This document shows positions 1 through 10,200 of a DNA stretch of 64,000 bases, piece by piece (within the stretch, counting starts at the first letter, position 1; every line of letters begins with the position of its first letter). Under the pieces are notes generated by a model. It was not told the DNA's origin and did no database searches. It worked only from the letters and a program-made list of their open reading frames with translations. The stretch is from Heliocidaris erythrogramma (taxonomy: Eukaryota > Echinodermata > Echinoidea > Camarodonta > Echinometridae). Position numbers and translations under genes: made by a program. The stretch is from positions 30,276,744 through 30,340,743 of the forward strand of contig CM046859.1 of the NCBI GenBank assembly GCA_025617745.1. The letters are read 5' to 3'.

Positions 1-54
1 ATTGCATTCGCGACCCTACACTGAAATAGACCGCTTCTGTATTAAATATATGCA

Positions 55-160
55 AATTTTATGCATACCTTTCAAACAAAGGTTGTTCTTGACAACCTGA
101 AAGCTTGCCGGGCATAGCAACAAGTAATGTATGCAAACTGGATTCCAAGCATTGAGGCTC
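55..160. repeat. Dispersed repeat, inverted copy at 7945-8060
   Basis: This segment contains 'aaaggttgttcttgacaacc' and then 'catagcaacaagtaatgtat' and 'gcaaactggattccaag'. The reverse complement of 7945-8060 carries the same words in the same order with a few changes and a short indel. Related, more diverged text (aacctagcaac, acggcctattg) occurs near 26340-26720 and 26960-27040. No terminal repeats or coding potential are evident. It is probably a non-autonomous transposon family of unknown class. Confidence 0.55.
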
Positions 161-1919
161 ATTTATAAAAAGCATATACAATTTACAGAAGCGGTCACCC
201 ATCTGAAACTTCACTCCGTCCTGCCTAATTACATGAAACAATTTCTTTATGTAAAACCGCTACCGAAGAGTCTCGGCTAAACTGAAATCTCGCCCTAGAA
301 ACTACAATATACTAAACATCAAAGTCCAGAATAAGAGTTGCTTTGCCTTTAACTCGTAATTATTAATATCACTTGTCAAATAATTTTTTAATTTGTGAAA
401 ACTTAGAGAAATGCACTCATCCAAATTTAGGTTATGATTATAACCTCGTACTCCTCTTCTATTATGGGTACGCTGAAACTATTAAAGTTTCAGGTACAAA
501 TTCATGTTTTATTGCAATATGCAATAGAAAGTTGTACATTTTACATTTCTAGGGGATTCAACTTAAATGATTTATTTATTTAGATAAATATTCAAATGAA
601 ATAGTAATACAAAAACCACAAAATTCACTTGAAACTATGGTGTTCGTGCATCATGTGACAGAAAATTTGAAAGCAATTTTTAACATGGTAGCACATCAAA
701 TTGAGATCGATCGCTTTTGCCTACACATATCCCAGGCGTTAATTGTTATCGATAATTGTTTTACACGAGAACCTTATCTAAAATGTTGACGCAAATCTAT
801 TTTGGCAATAGCGTATAACAACTTTCAACATTCCACATTCTGTTAGGCAATGCGACTACCTCATTTCAATTATTTTTTGCCACCGGACGTCGGGGGGAAA
901 AGTCTATGTACACTTTAATAGCTCAGGTTGTTACTAAGCAATTGACACGGAACAAGAAAATTTGACCCAAAAATTACATCTTTGAAGTGATCACAAGAGG
1001 GCAGCAAAATATGTAAAAATAGCGCAGGCAGCTGCTTGTTTTACCTCTGTCACTTCAGACAAAGTCTAAGCCTCAAATTTAACATTTGTTACTACATTTG
1101 TTACTACCTATCAACACTGAAGATTATACCTGAGAACATTTTGGTGAACTTTGATATTTTCCATATGATTCAAGTATAATTTTAAGCCACCTTTAACTCG
1201 GGCATTGCATCCAATCTCGGCTACGTAGTTTCAAGAGATGCTGAGGGGTTCCGAAGCACGAGTGGAGAAATGAGTAATTTCTTCTTTTTTTTTTTAGTCT
1301 GAAAATGTAGCAGTATTTTCACATTTGCCATCGCTGCGCAAGATCAAAACTTTCAGATATGAAAAATCAAAGTGCATGTATATTGAGGGGATCCTCCAAA
1401 TATCTTTTCATAATTATCTGTCGAACGATTACGTCAGGAAAAATCGAAGACAATGTGATTCATGAACCCTCGGCTGTTCTTCACAGAAGTTGAAATGTAG
1501 TCCCACGTATAGTGGTGCATGCAGGATGGTTTCCACTCGAGTGTAGTCCCGTGTACTACGTACATGCACGTGCAGGATATTTTACACTCAGCTCAATGGT
1601 GTGTTGGACTGTCGCGATAAAACATAAAGGCCGATATTGGGCAATAGAACGACATACATGTACATGTAGATCCAATAGAAGATTATAGAAATCAATCAGG
1701 GTAATCTTAAAATAAGGTGGATTGCTGCAAACTGTACAACTCACTGGATTGGACTGTAGCACTTTTTCCCCTTATTAAAAATTAATCTACCGCACACGCT
1801 CGACTGCGCATGTGTGTGTGTGGCGTGGATCATGGACCAACTAGACATCGACATGACAGTATGTATAGTATACAGGCAAGCGGCAGCGTACACACGAGCA
1901 AGGTTCTCGTCAGTGTAGA

Positions 1920-2143
1920 ATACACGTGTCGCGTGCGACACGCGCAAGTTTCAGGAGACTCACTTGCGTCGCACGCAAAATCCGAGCGACGCGTGAAAAA
2001 AAAAAAAAAATTTTTTTTTTTTTTTTGAAAAAAGCACGCGTGGAAATCAAAACATCACGCGTAAATTTGGCCGCCACCAAATCGGCCGGTTTCCTGGCGA
2101 GAACGCTGCACACGAGATTGAGCGTAAACGGGCATTTCATCAA
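1920..2143. other. CpG-rich block around an A15/T16 palindrome
   Basis: The segment is unusually rich in CG dinucleotides (acgcgt, gcgacacgcgc, cacgcgtg) compared with its AT-rich surroundings. At its centre 15 A are followed directly by 16 T (about 1996-2026), flanked by gacgcgtg on the left and cacgcg on the right, so the core is an inverted repeat. Open frames crossing it read only Lys/Phe runs and are not genes. It could be a decayed transposon with a hairpin centre. Confidence 0.4.
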
Positions 2144-2154
2144 GTAATTTTAAA

Positions 2155-2262
2155 CGCGACAAATTACCTCTCGGTTAATCAGATGCAAGGATTTCAGTAG
2201 CTTATAACATTTATTGCAACTTGTCAACGACGATAAGTTTTATGAAATAGGGCCTGCAGGAA
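2155..2262 (-). repeat. Truncated MITE of the 'tttcataaaac' family
   Basis: The segment holds 'aatcagatgcaaggatttca' and 'agtagcttataac', and ends in 'ataagttttatgaaatagggcc'-type sequence. It matches, in reverse complement, the MITE at 20722-20866, and its core matches the core at 38872-39009. Only one terminal arm is clear, so it looks truncated. Confidence 0.5.
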
Positions 2263-3840
2263 ACAGCTGATTGACGTGAGCGCGAGCTGAGGCAAAAAGG
2301 ACTCGTACTCCTTACTGTTAGACTTCAAATGTCTACCATCTTTGCACCTCCCCCATGTTATTTGTAGGATTTTCCCGTCTTTTTGAAGACTCTTACATTC
2401 TCGGTGTTCCCCAAATAATTGTCCCCATTTTTTCCTCCCGCAATTTTTCGATAATAATAAAAAGGTCAAAAACTTGCAGGTTTTTCCGTGATGGACTTCA
2501 CCTACTGACCATACATGAACGAATATGCATCGCGGAGTATCAGAGACTATAGTCTACATTATATTTAATAATAATTTGTACAAAAATGAACAGGAATAAG
2601 ACTATTTAAAATTTACCGCATGTTGCCCAACATAATGCAGTGTTGTTTCATGATTATTATTTTTAAATACACGTTTTAAAATCCACGTTTATGGATCTAA
2701 ATCAAAGTGTGATAGCAGAAGAATTTGAAAATGCAAAAACGCTCGTGGAATAAAAACACCGATCAAAACTGTGTAAAGAGTGCCCATTCTTATGTGGATG
2801 GACATGATCAACCTTTCCCAATTGCTTTGACAGAGTTTCTTTCACAATGTAATCGGATGACCTGAACTCAACTTTATCTCTAAATTGCTAAATATTGATG
2901 CCTTAATTGAACAAAAATCTGTGATTATTACTTTTCCTTATAGAAACCCATGATTTTTGATTTTTTTTCTCCCCAAAACGCACGATATTCACAAACTTGT
3001 TTCTTTGCAAAAGGCAATATACATGTATCCATGGTTTCGTAAAAGGCTTTTAATTTACCTATTGTGTAAAGTAACTTGAAATAAGGTTTATTTCTGACAC
3101 CGTTGAATTGGTATCCATGTGGAGAGCATCCACATATTTAGGGCTTGACTTGTCATTGGAATGCGATACTAGTATTACAAATAGTTTTTACTATTGCACA
3201 TGAAATTCTACAAGGCTCCTCCTTCCCATTGGACGTGACTCACTGTGCTTATCTATTGTTTTAGTTGAGTGCATCAAGTACGTCATGCAATAATAATAAT
3301 TATTATTTAATTACCACTTGCACTCATAACCCTCACGCAGTGGCACTCATGGTGCTTAGACATCATTACCCCGGCTACAGCCGAGCTGACCGTAGTAGCT
3401 AGCTTTTTGTATTGCTTTTTGCTTTGAAACTGGTGCAGGCGTTTATTGCATTTTGCCAAGAAACATTTTTTTTCGACCAAAAATAAATGTTGATTAGTGA
3501 TTTGCAGAAAAATGATTATAAATCCGGACGTGCAATCTTTCTTTTATCTTTCGATAGAGCAACACCAGTATTACAATTTCTTATTTGATTAAATAGTGTA
3601 CATGCTTAAATTAATGTTTTGAGGTTTGAATAAAACTGTAGAAGTCTTCATGTACGTGTATGTGTGAGTGAGGCCTTACAAAATCAATGCCTTCCCTTCC
3701 AAATTAAGAAAAAAAAATCAGTAGAAACTGTGTGAATTACAGTTTGTGTAGTTTTATACGGATGTGTAAAAAAAATGATAGCATAGAGACCATGATATTG
3801 ATAAAATTACCGGTATCGGGAAAAACCTCAAAAGATTTAA

Positions 3841-4125
3841 AGGGACACGCCACCAGGCGGCCGTGGAGAAGGTCAGGATTGCGTAAGCCCCATTCACTCA
3901 TATACAAAGTTTGTGCGTCAAACGCATCCGTCGGACTGCTGGGATTATATTTCGGACTGCACGAAGCCGACCGAATCTCGCACGAGAGCTTGAGATCAGG
4001 CGGAGCGTGCATGTTGTGCGGCGACCAGTCTGTCCGAAGTTTGAGCCCCGCGGGGCATCGGCATGATCAGGTAACGAGCCCTCTCGCAGCCTAAAAACGT
4101 CCACAATCTGGGGTTGAGGATCCCT
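3841..4125. mobile_element. TTAA-flanked MITE, 285 bp, GC-rich
   Basis: TTAA lies immediately outside both ends (3837-3840 and 4126-4129). The left end reads AGGGACACGCC. The right end, reverse complemented, reads AGGGATCCTC, so the inverted ends are short. The interior is GC-rich with many CpG, in contrast to its flanks. A 120-residue open frame runs through it but shows no recognisable domain and appears fortuitous. The TTAA duplication and AGGG ends match the longer THAP-bearing element at 53084-54738, which suggests a Kolobok- or piggyBac-like origin. Confidence 0.5.
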
Positions 4126-4539
4126 TTAATAGCATTGTTTTTGAATAAAAATGACTGCAGAATTCCCTTTCACCTACAATGTGTACTTTCCAGCCCATGC
4201 ATCTAGACTTACATGTAATGCAGATGCCATGATTCTAGAGTTTGCTTATTACATAATTTTTATGTTTTGTGTTTAAGAGGGAAGATTTTAAAGAGGAAAT
4301 CGTCAATCGTGTGTTACTTGTAGTGAAGTGGTTCTTAGTATACCTGGCATTTTTTGAGACTTTGAGACTCATGTATTTCTAAACATGTCAGTGCCAAGAC
4401 TGAATTTTCTCGCTGTAAAAAAAAAAGAATTGAATGGAAGATGCCTTTAAATCTAAAGCAACTCACAGCAACACAACAACAATGCCCATAACGATGACAA
4501 CAAAAAATACAACAACTGTAATGGACTATACATGTAGAT

Positions 4540-4780
4540 CAGTGGTGGATCCTTTTGGAAGAAAAGTATGCATTTTGACCATAAAGGATCTGCCCTTTTT
4601 TTGATTTTGCCCCCCCCCCCTCTTTTAGAATGAAAACCTTTTTTTTTTTTTTTTTTGGTTGCCTGTCAGAGAATTATGAAGGGAAACTGGACCCCCATAA
4701 CCCCAATCCCCCCCCCCCCCCGAGCGAATTTTGGAGGTCTGGTGAAAATTTTTTTTTGTTAAAACGGTTAAAAGCAAATT
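4540..4780. repeat. hAT-like non-autonomous fragment
   Basis: It starts with 'cagtggtggatcc', the same left-end type as the well-bounded element at 34673-34893. The inner part (long C run, long T run, 'ttatgaagggaaactggacc', 'gagcgaattttggaggtctg') is the same family as 14000-14110. The right end is not clear. The homopolymers produce spurious open frames on both strands. Confidence 0.45.
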
Positions 4781-5106
4781 ATAATCCCTTTCATATCTGT
4801 ACAAGTATTTTCCAATTATAAATCTTTTGTAATTTATCGCATACTCACACAACTTCAAAATTTAGGGCTACAAAAGGTATGAAGTACCTTTAAAATACAT
4901 ATTGACTAATCAATGACTGGGCATTTTCGTCATTCATGTTTACCTCCAAGATGACATATAAAGATAATCTCAAAAATTTCAAGAATTATGAGCAAATATG
5001 TCATTGGGGTGTGTTGGGGGCTGGTACAAACATTGCGCAATAGAGCTCATTGTGTAGTTATTTTGCTGCCTACGTGACTGCTGGCAGGGATCAGTGTGGC
5101 AGTGAA

Positions 5107-5231
5107 TCAGGGCGGCTCTTCCACCTCTCTGGTTGAATCACCACAAAGGCGATGACTCTGCAGTTTTCCTTTCATTGGAATGTGATGTACGACAGCTTCA
5201 ATCTCCGAGATGGTCTTCTGACAATTGTTCT
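5107..5231 (-). CDS. Possible terminal coding exon of an unknown minus-strand gene
   Basis: On the minus strand a pyrimidine-rich tract followed by 'ttttatcag' looks like a splice acceptor just before 5231. From there a frame of 40 codons beginning N-N-C-Q-K-T-I-S-E-I-E is open with ordinary coding-like codons and ends at a TGA at 5109-5107. Local composition is less AT-rich than the surroundings. I do not recognise the protein. If it is real, its upstream exons would lie at higher coordinates, inside or beyond the ovoA introns on the other strand, and I could not find them. It could equally be a chance frame or a decayed exon. Confidence 0.25.
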
Positions 5232-5239
5232 GATAAAAT

Positions 5240-7084
5240 ATAAAAGAGAAACATCATTATTTTGAATTCTACCCCCATCGATCGATCATTCTGTTCAGTA
5301 AACAAAGATAATGATCTGTGGAGGAGATACATAAGAGCAAAATAAGAAATAACAGTTGTATGTATAAAAGATAACGCAAACGTGTAGACCTACATGTGTA
5401 CATGTATTTTCACACCTGTGAGAAAAGGGGCAACTCATCATTTTTTTACCTTAGACAATATTTTAAGAACAGTTTGAGTCATGAACTAATAATTAGGCTG
5501 AGGCAGATAGGAGACGCAGTCGCATTCATCTTGTTTATGATAATAACTTTGTCCATGCTACAATATACATGCAGTTCACAGGGAGAGAAAGAGAGAGAGA
5601 GAGACAGAGCAGTTTGTGAGATTATGAAATTATTATTTTTTTACTTCTAATCTCACTTTCTATCATACAGTATGTTAACAAAAAAATCTCAGTGATCGCA
5701 GTTCAAATAGCGCTTATACTACAATTTTTCTTAATATGAATTAATAACCAAGGTGGTTTGCCATGCAATCTGTGTTGTAACGAAGATCATCAGAAGTGGC
5801 ATTTTATTTAAGGCCAATATCCCATCTGTGAACTGGTGCAGAAAATATGAGGTTCATGTATGAATCGTGACTAAAATCTCCTTTATTATTGTTTTTCAAC
5901 GGGCGTCATGTTCATTCAACTTTTTCCACTTTTTTTCTTTTCTATACAGTACATTGTATTGCAAATTAAAGTCTTGCGGCATAAAATTTAATTATACTCT
6001 CATTTCACTTTAAAATTTAAAAATTTATTATTTTCATTAGCATGATTTATGTGACCATGCATGCTCCAGTTTATTGTATTGTTGTATCAGAAGCACCTCT
6101 TAGTGGGAAATATTGATAGGAAATAGAGCAAGCCGGATACCTTGCCTACCTCATCCTATTATGTTATTAGATTTAGATTGAAAAAGGTGGCCTGACTTGG
6201 GAAGTCTATTATGATTATTTTTTTTTGGTCATGCATTCTCCTTCCAACACAAATGATGTACTGCCCTAAGGGGAGATCATTCCCCTCAGGCTCTTGTACA
6301 CTGTATGTAGAAGCCAATGAAAATTCTTAGGGTATCCATGAGACCGCGACCAGTGTGTTTTGTATGCTGTGGGAAACAGAACCGGTGGGGAAAACCCCCA
6401 GAACCATGCTCATATAACCCTTTGATTACCAAATTTGACAGATTTCGGTATAACACTCATTTCCCATTGACTCCAACCCAAGATCTCAGCTTATAGTAGT
6501 CAAGGAGTTAAGGATGTAAAATGTTCTTGGTGCATTGAAATGCAAGTGCGGAAGTATTTAGAATGAGTTGTGTTAAAAATCCTGTGCATTTAGCCCTGTA
6601 CTCGTCAAATTTATCCAATTAGTTCATAGGAAGAATTGCATTGCGTGTCATTATGGTGCATATAAAATACACGTAGCTTGATTATACCATCTGTCAGCCA
6701 GCCACATTCAGGTATTAATCCATCGGCCATGGAAACTAGTTTGAAACAATGATTCTGATTGGTTAATAGTTAGCCTTTTGAAGAATATGTGCATGCAACA
6801 ATGATCTTGATTGGCCATTGCCATTTTGATAGTGATTGCAAACCTTTGTATTACGGGGCCCTAGTGGTCCCTGTATTAAGCCTATGGGAATAAGATTTAG
6901 TAGTGAAGGGGTTAAGGCAGATGCCTATACACCAAAGAGTAAACATGTTAACATCAGTTTATTTAGGGAGCTCAACATCGCCAGACAATCCAAAACATAG
7001 TCTAGAGCTCTGTCATCTCAGGACGACATGTGGTTTTTCATTCTGTCATTAATGCTGAGTCACTTCCTTCTCCTCTTCTTCCAG
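5240..7084. other. Non-coding DNA upstream of ovoA
   Basis: The stretch is AT-rich with a short GA microsatellite (about 5581-5605) and two copies of a short dispersed repeat with 'taaccctttgattacc' / 'tagtcaaggagttaa' arms near 6415-6510 and, more diverged, near 6840-6916. The last part (about 7050-7084) is a strong pyrimidine tract ending in ttccag, and so is probably the 3' end of an intron in the 5' UTR. Confidence 0.45.
6415..6510. repeat. Short inverted-end repeat (taacccttTGA...TCAaggagtta)
   Basis: The ends 'taaccctttgattacc' and 'gtagtcaaggagtta' are imperfect inverted repeats about 95 bp apart. Similar words recur at 6840-6916, 12428-12523, 17500-17551, 38812-38850 and, inverted, 48770-48845, often with 'ggaaccaggtggttcctgt'-like centres. 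This is a dispersed MITE-like family of unknown class. Confidence 0.4.
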
Positions 7085-7115
7085 ACGTATCTTGCATTTG
7101 TAGCATCAAGTAACC
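7085..7115 (+). promoter_or_regulatory. ovoA: Splice acceptor, 5' UTR and start context of ovoA
   Basis: A long CT tract ends in AG at 7083-7084. The following 31 bases are untranslated and contain an in-frame TAG at 7101-7103, so translation cannot start further upstream. The ATG at 7116 sits in 'taaccATGg', a good eukaryotic start context. An untranslated first exon further upstream is inferred, not seen. Confidence 0.6.
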
Positions 7116-7207
7116 ATGGCAACTGAGCTAAGCCTTGAAGACATCCTCACTGGTCCATACACCTGGAAGTCTAGCCGACCATGCGACCTCTCCAATTGCA
7201 CCAAAGA
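7116..7207 (+). CDS. ovoA: ovoA exon 1 (residues 1-31)
   Basis: The exon begins MATELSLEDILTGPYTWKSS. The donor is GTATGT after 'accaaaga' and the intron is phase 2. An in-frame stop 15 bases upstream of the ATG fixes the start. Confidence 0.9.
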
Positions 7208-10200
7208 GTATGTTTATCCCTTTTCTGAATATAACATAATAATAAAAAAAATTGAGTGTGAAAGGGAAAGTTGAATACTGGAAAGGGGAAAATTTGCTTC
7301 AGCATTCTTTGAACACATTTTATCACAATGTAAAACAGTTTTGCACAGTTTATGAATGTTTTCATTGATAGGAAACAGTATGAGAATGTATTCATTTTTT
7401 TCCCAATGTATTTTTCATTACACAAATTCTGTGATCTTGAATGGCAAAAGAGAAGAAAAAATGAATTACAGGAAAAAGGAAAACAAAGTAATGTACAAGA
7501 GACAATTACAGTAAGAGAGACAAATGTGTTGAATAACTTAATGCCTGATGCCTGATGGTCATTGTGTGTGTTATAGGAGAGAGGGCAGAATTTGATGTTA
7601 AATAGAGGAAAATGGAATTTAGTTTCAGACAGGCGCCTCAAAATATTATTGTTTAAGAAGGCAAGAGCCCTGAATGTAAATGCATATACATGTAATGCAG
7701 GTAGTTTGAAATAATATTTTGCTGCATTCTGAGAATGAGGAAGTAGATTGAATTTATATTTACATTAAGGTTGATGTGAGCTCTGGTGCTCTCATGCTCC
7801 TAGATGCTCCTAGGCCCATTTAGACTTAAAGATATTGTGAGATTTGAATAGACCTGTGCACAAATATATATTCAAATTTATAGATGTTTCTTTCCTGGGG
7901 ACCTAGTAACGACGTATTCCATTAACCTTTTATTAATAATGAATGAACTAAAACACTTGGAATCCAGTTTGCATACATTACTTGTTGCTATGTCTGCCAA
8001 GCCTCTGACAAGCTTTCAGGTTGTCAAAAACAACCTTTGTTTTAAAAGTATGCATACAATTTTAATATATATGTACATGTATAATTTGCGAACAGGTCTA
8101 TTGCATTAGGCCATTTAAGTTTATACATGTTTGCCTCGTGATGAACTATTGCATTCACCTGTTAGAAGTAATTTTATTGTCTCGCCCAACCGAGGTGAAG
8201 GCGAGACTAAGGGATCCAAATGGTGTCCGCGATATTTCGTGATATTTCTAGTTATCGCAAGTGGGCGAGACACAATATGGTTAATGGCTTGTTTCAATAG
8301 TTAGAATGTACATTGCAGACCTTAAACGTGGCTACTAGCACTATGAACATGGTGAACAAAGAAGCGGACAAAATATACAGCTCCTCATTGTACATCCCAC
8401 ATTTGTTCTGGTAGACAATAGAACATCCCTCCACTGCTATTATGTAAAAGTATGTAGAACAGGTGTCACATGCATATTCACCAGTTCTACTTATTTTATA
8501 CAATAGCAATGACAATTGTGGAGGGTGCAATGAGGAGCTGTATATTTTGTCCGCTTTCTTTGTCATCGTGTTCATAGTGTAGTGTGGGTCAGACAAGGAT
8601 TTTTGCTTATCTGACCTAGCAACACTTAAAGGACAAGTAACCCCACGTGATATTCTAGATGCACCTATTGTCTGCTACGTCTTTCCATGGAGGCTGCCAT
8701 TTTGTGCATGACACGGATCATTAGGTACCATATGCATTGATAATAGCCTACCTTTACAACAGATACGTCGCTTTGTTCTGATTGTATTACGATTGTTATT
8801 GGCCATGAACCTAGATAATTGACGACCCATGAGTTCTAATAGCCATCCTGTAAAGCAGATTCCTCGCTTTGTTTTGGTATTGTTACGATTGTCTCCGTCC
8901 TTGACGTCAATTCTCCGTCCTTGACGTATATTTTTTATGAAGTATATTTTTTATGAACAAATTAAGACCTTTTAAAAAATATATAAAACTAAACTTACAT
9001 TTCAGAATATGTGACTTTATCTAATATATATTTGTCCTCTAAAAATCAATTACAAGTTAACGATGAAGGAAATTTTACTTGGGATGAAAAATATGTTCGT
9101 GTACACATAAAGTAATGGCAGCCCCCTTATTATTGCTAGCAGACGATAACTTGGCTGGAAAATAGTGATTTATATCTATATCCTGTGTTTTTACATGAAA
9201 TTGCATGTATCAAATAAGAGGCATATACTACACCATTCAAAATAAGCTAATTCATACGCTGAGGTTACTTTCCCTTTAATGTGTGTATGTGTAATGTTAA
9301 TAGGTGTAAGTAATACACGTACATGTAGTTCTTTACTAGGCATTGGACAAAGATGTGCATTTAATTTTATGAAAATGGCCTATTCACCATTATATGTGGC
9401 ATGAATGTTATTTTCTTTGTTACTTGTGTAAATTGCAGGCAGATCCTAGCATACTTTGAGAACAGCTACAGCCTGAACGAGAGCATCTTTGCTGCTTTGA
9501 AAAGTAAGTACAATGTGTACACGTACTTGTATCTGCTTTAATGGCACTTAGCATCAGTAATTTTTCAAAACCAGACGGTATTCATCGAAAAATAACACTG
9601 GTATGCATGAATGTAGGATTCTGCCTCACTTCAGTAATGTTCCAAATTGCTGCAGTCTGTGTATAGATGTAGTCAAAGGAGAAAAATAGTGTTATTTCGG
9701 TAGCACACCGTACTTTGTTGCATATAAATGTATACAGCCCTGGAAAAAATTATTAGACTAGCTCCTTTTAAAGGCTTATGTGGGAAGTGTTGGCTACATC
9801 AGTAATTGAACTTTCAAATTGATTTCTACTAGCTAAACAATAATGATTGGATGACTACTCCCTAAAATAATTGCCTTCTACAATAACTAACCCCTAGGAC
9901 AATTACCCCCCCCCCCCCCCACAATTACCTCCAAAGGACAATTAGGTCTAAAGGCATAAAGGTATGCACCCCCAAATGGATGGATGTTTCAGATTAACTA
10001 ACAGAATGAAAATATCATGGAGGATAATTGTCCTGGGAATATTCTCCAGGGGTAGGAAGGTTTTGAATGTTATGAGAGTAATGGTCTCTGGATTGTCTTG
10101 TTAAAGGAGAATTAACCCCTGAGTACAAATTTACTTATATTGAAAGGTGTAATATATTCCTACTTATTGGCCTAAATCATTTTCTAATAAGATATTAGAA

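Larger units (their letters stand above)
1..5040. other. Upstream non-coding DNA with old repeat fragments
   Basis: I see no convincing coding exon here. Open frames are short, rich in A/T-run residues, and overlap on both strands. The stretch is AT-rich with dispersed repeat fragments, listed separately where they can be delimited. A promoter or untranslated first exon of the downstream ovoA gene may lie here or at 5240-7080, but no TATA box or CpG-island-like block can be tied to it. Confidence 0.5.

Noticed and set aside
3732-4094. 120-residue frame upstream of ovoA
   Set aside because: It runs through a TTAA-flanked MITE and its flank, with a competing minus-strand frame and no domain.
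7171-7641. 156-residue minus-strand frame in the first ovoA intron
   Set aside because: Cys/Phe/Leu-rich translation of AT-rich DNA that overlaps exon 1 antisense; no domain or splice signals.
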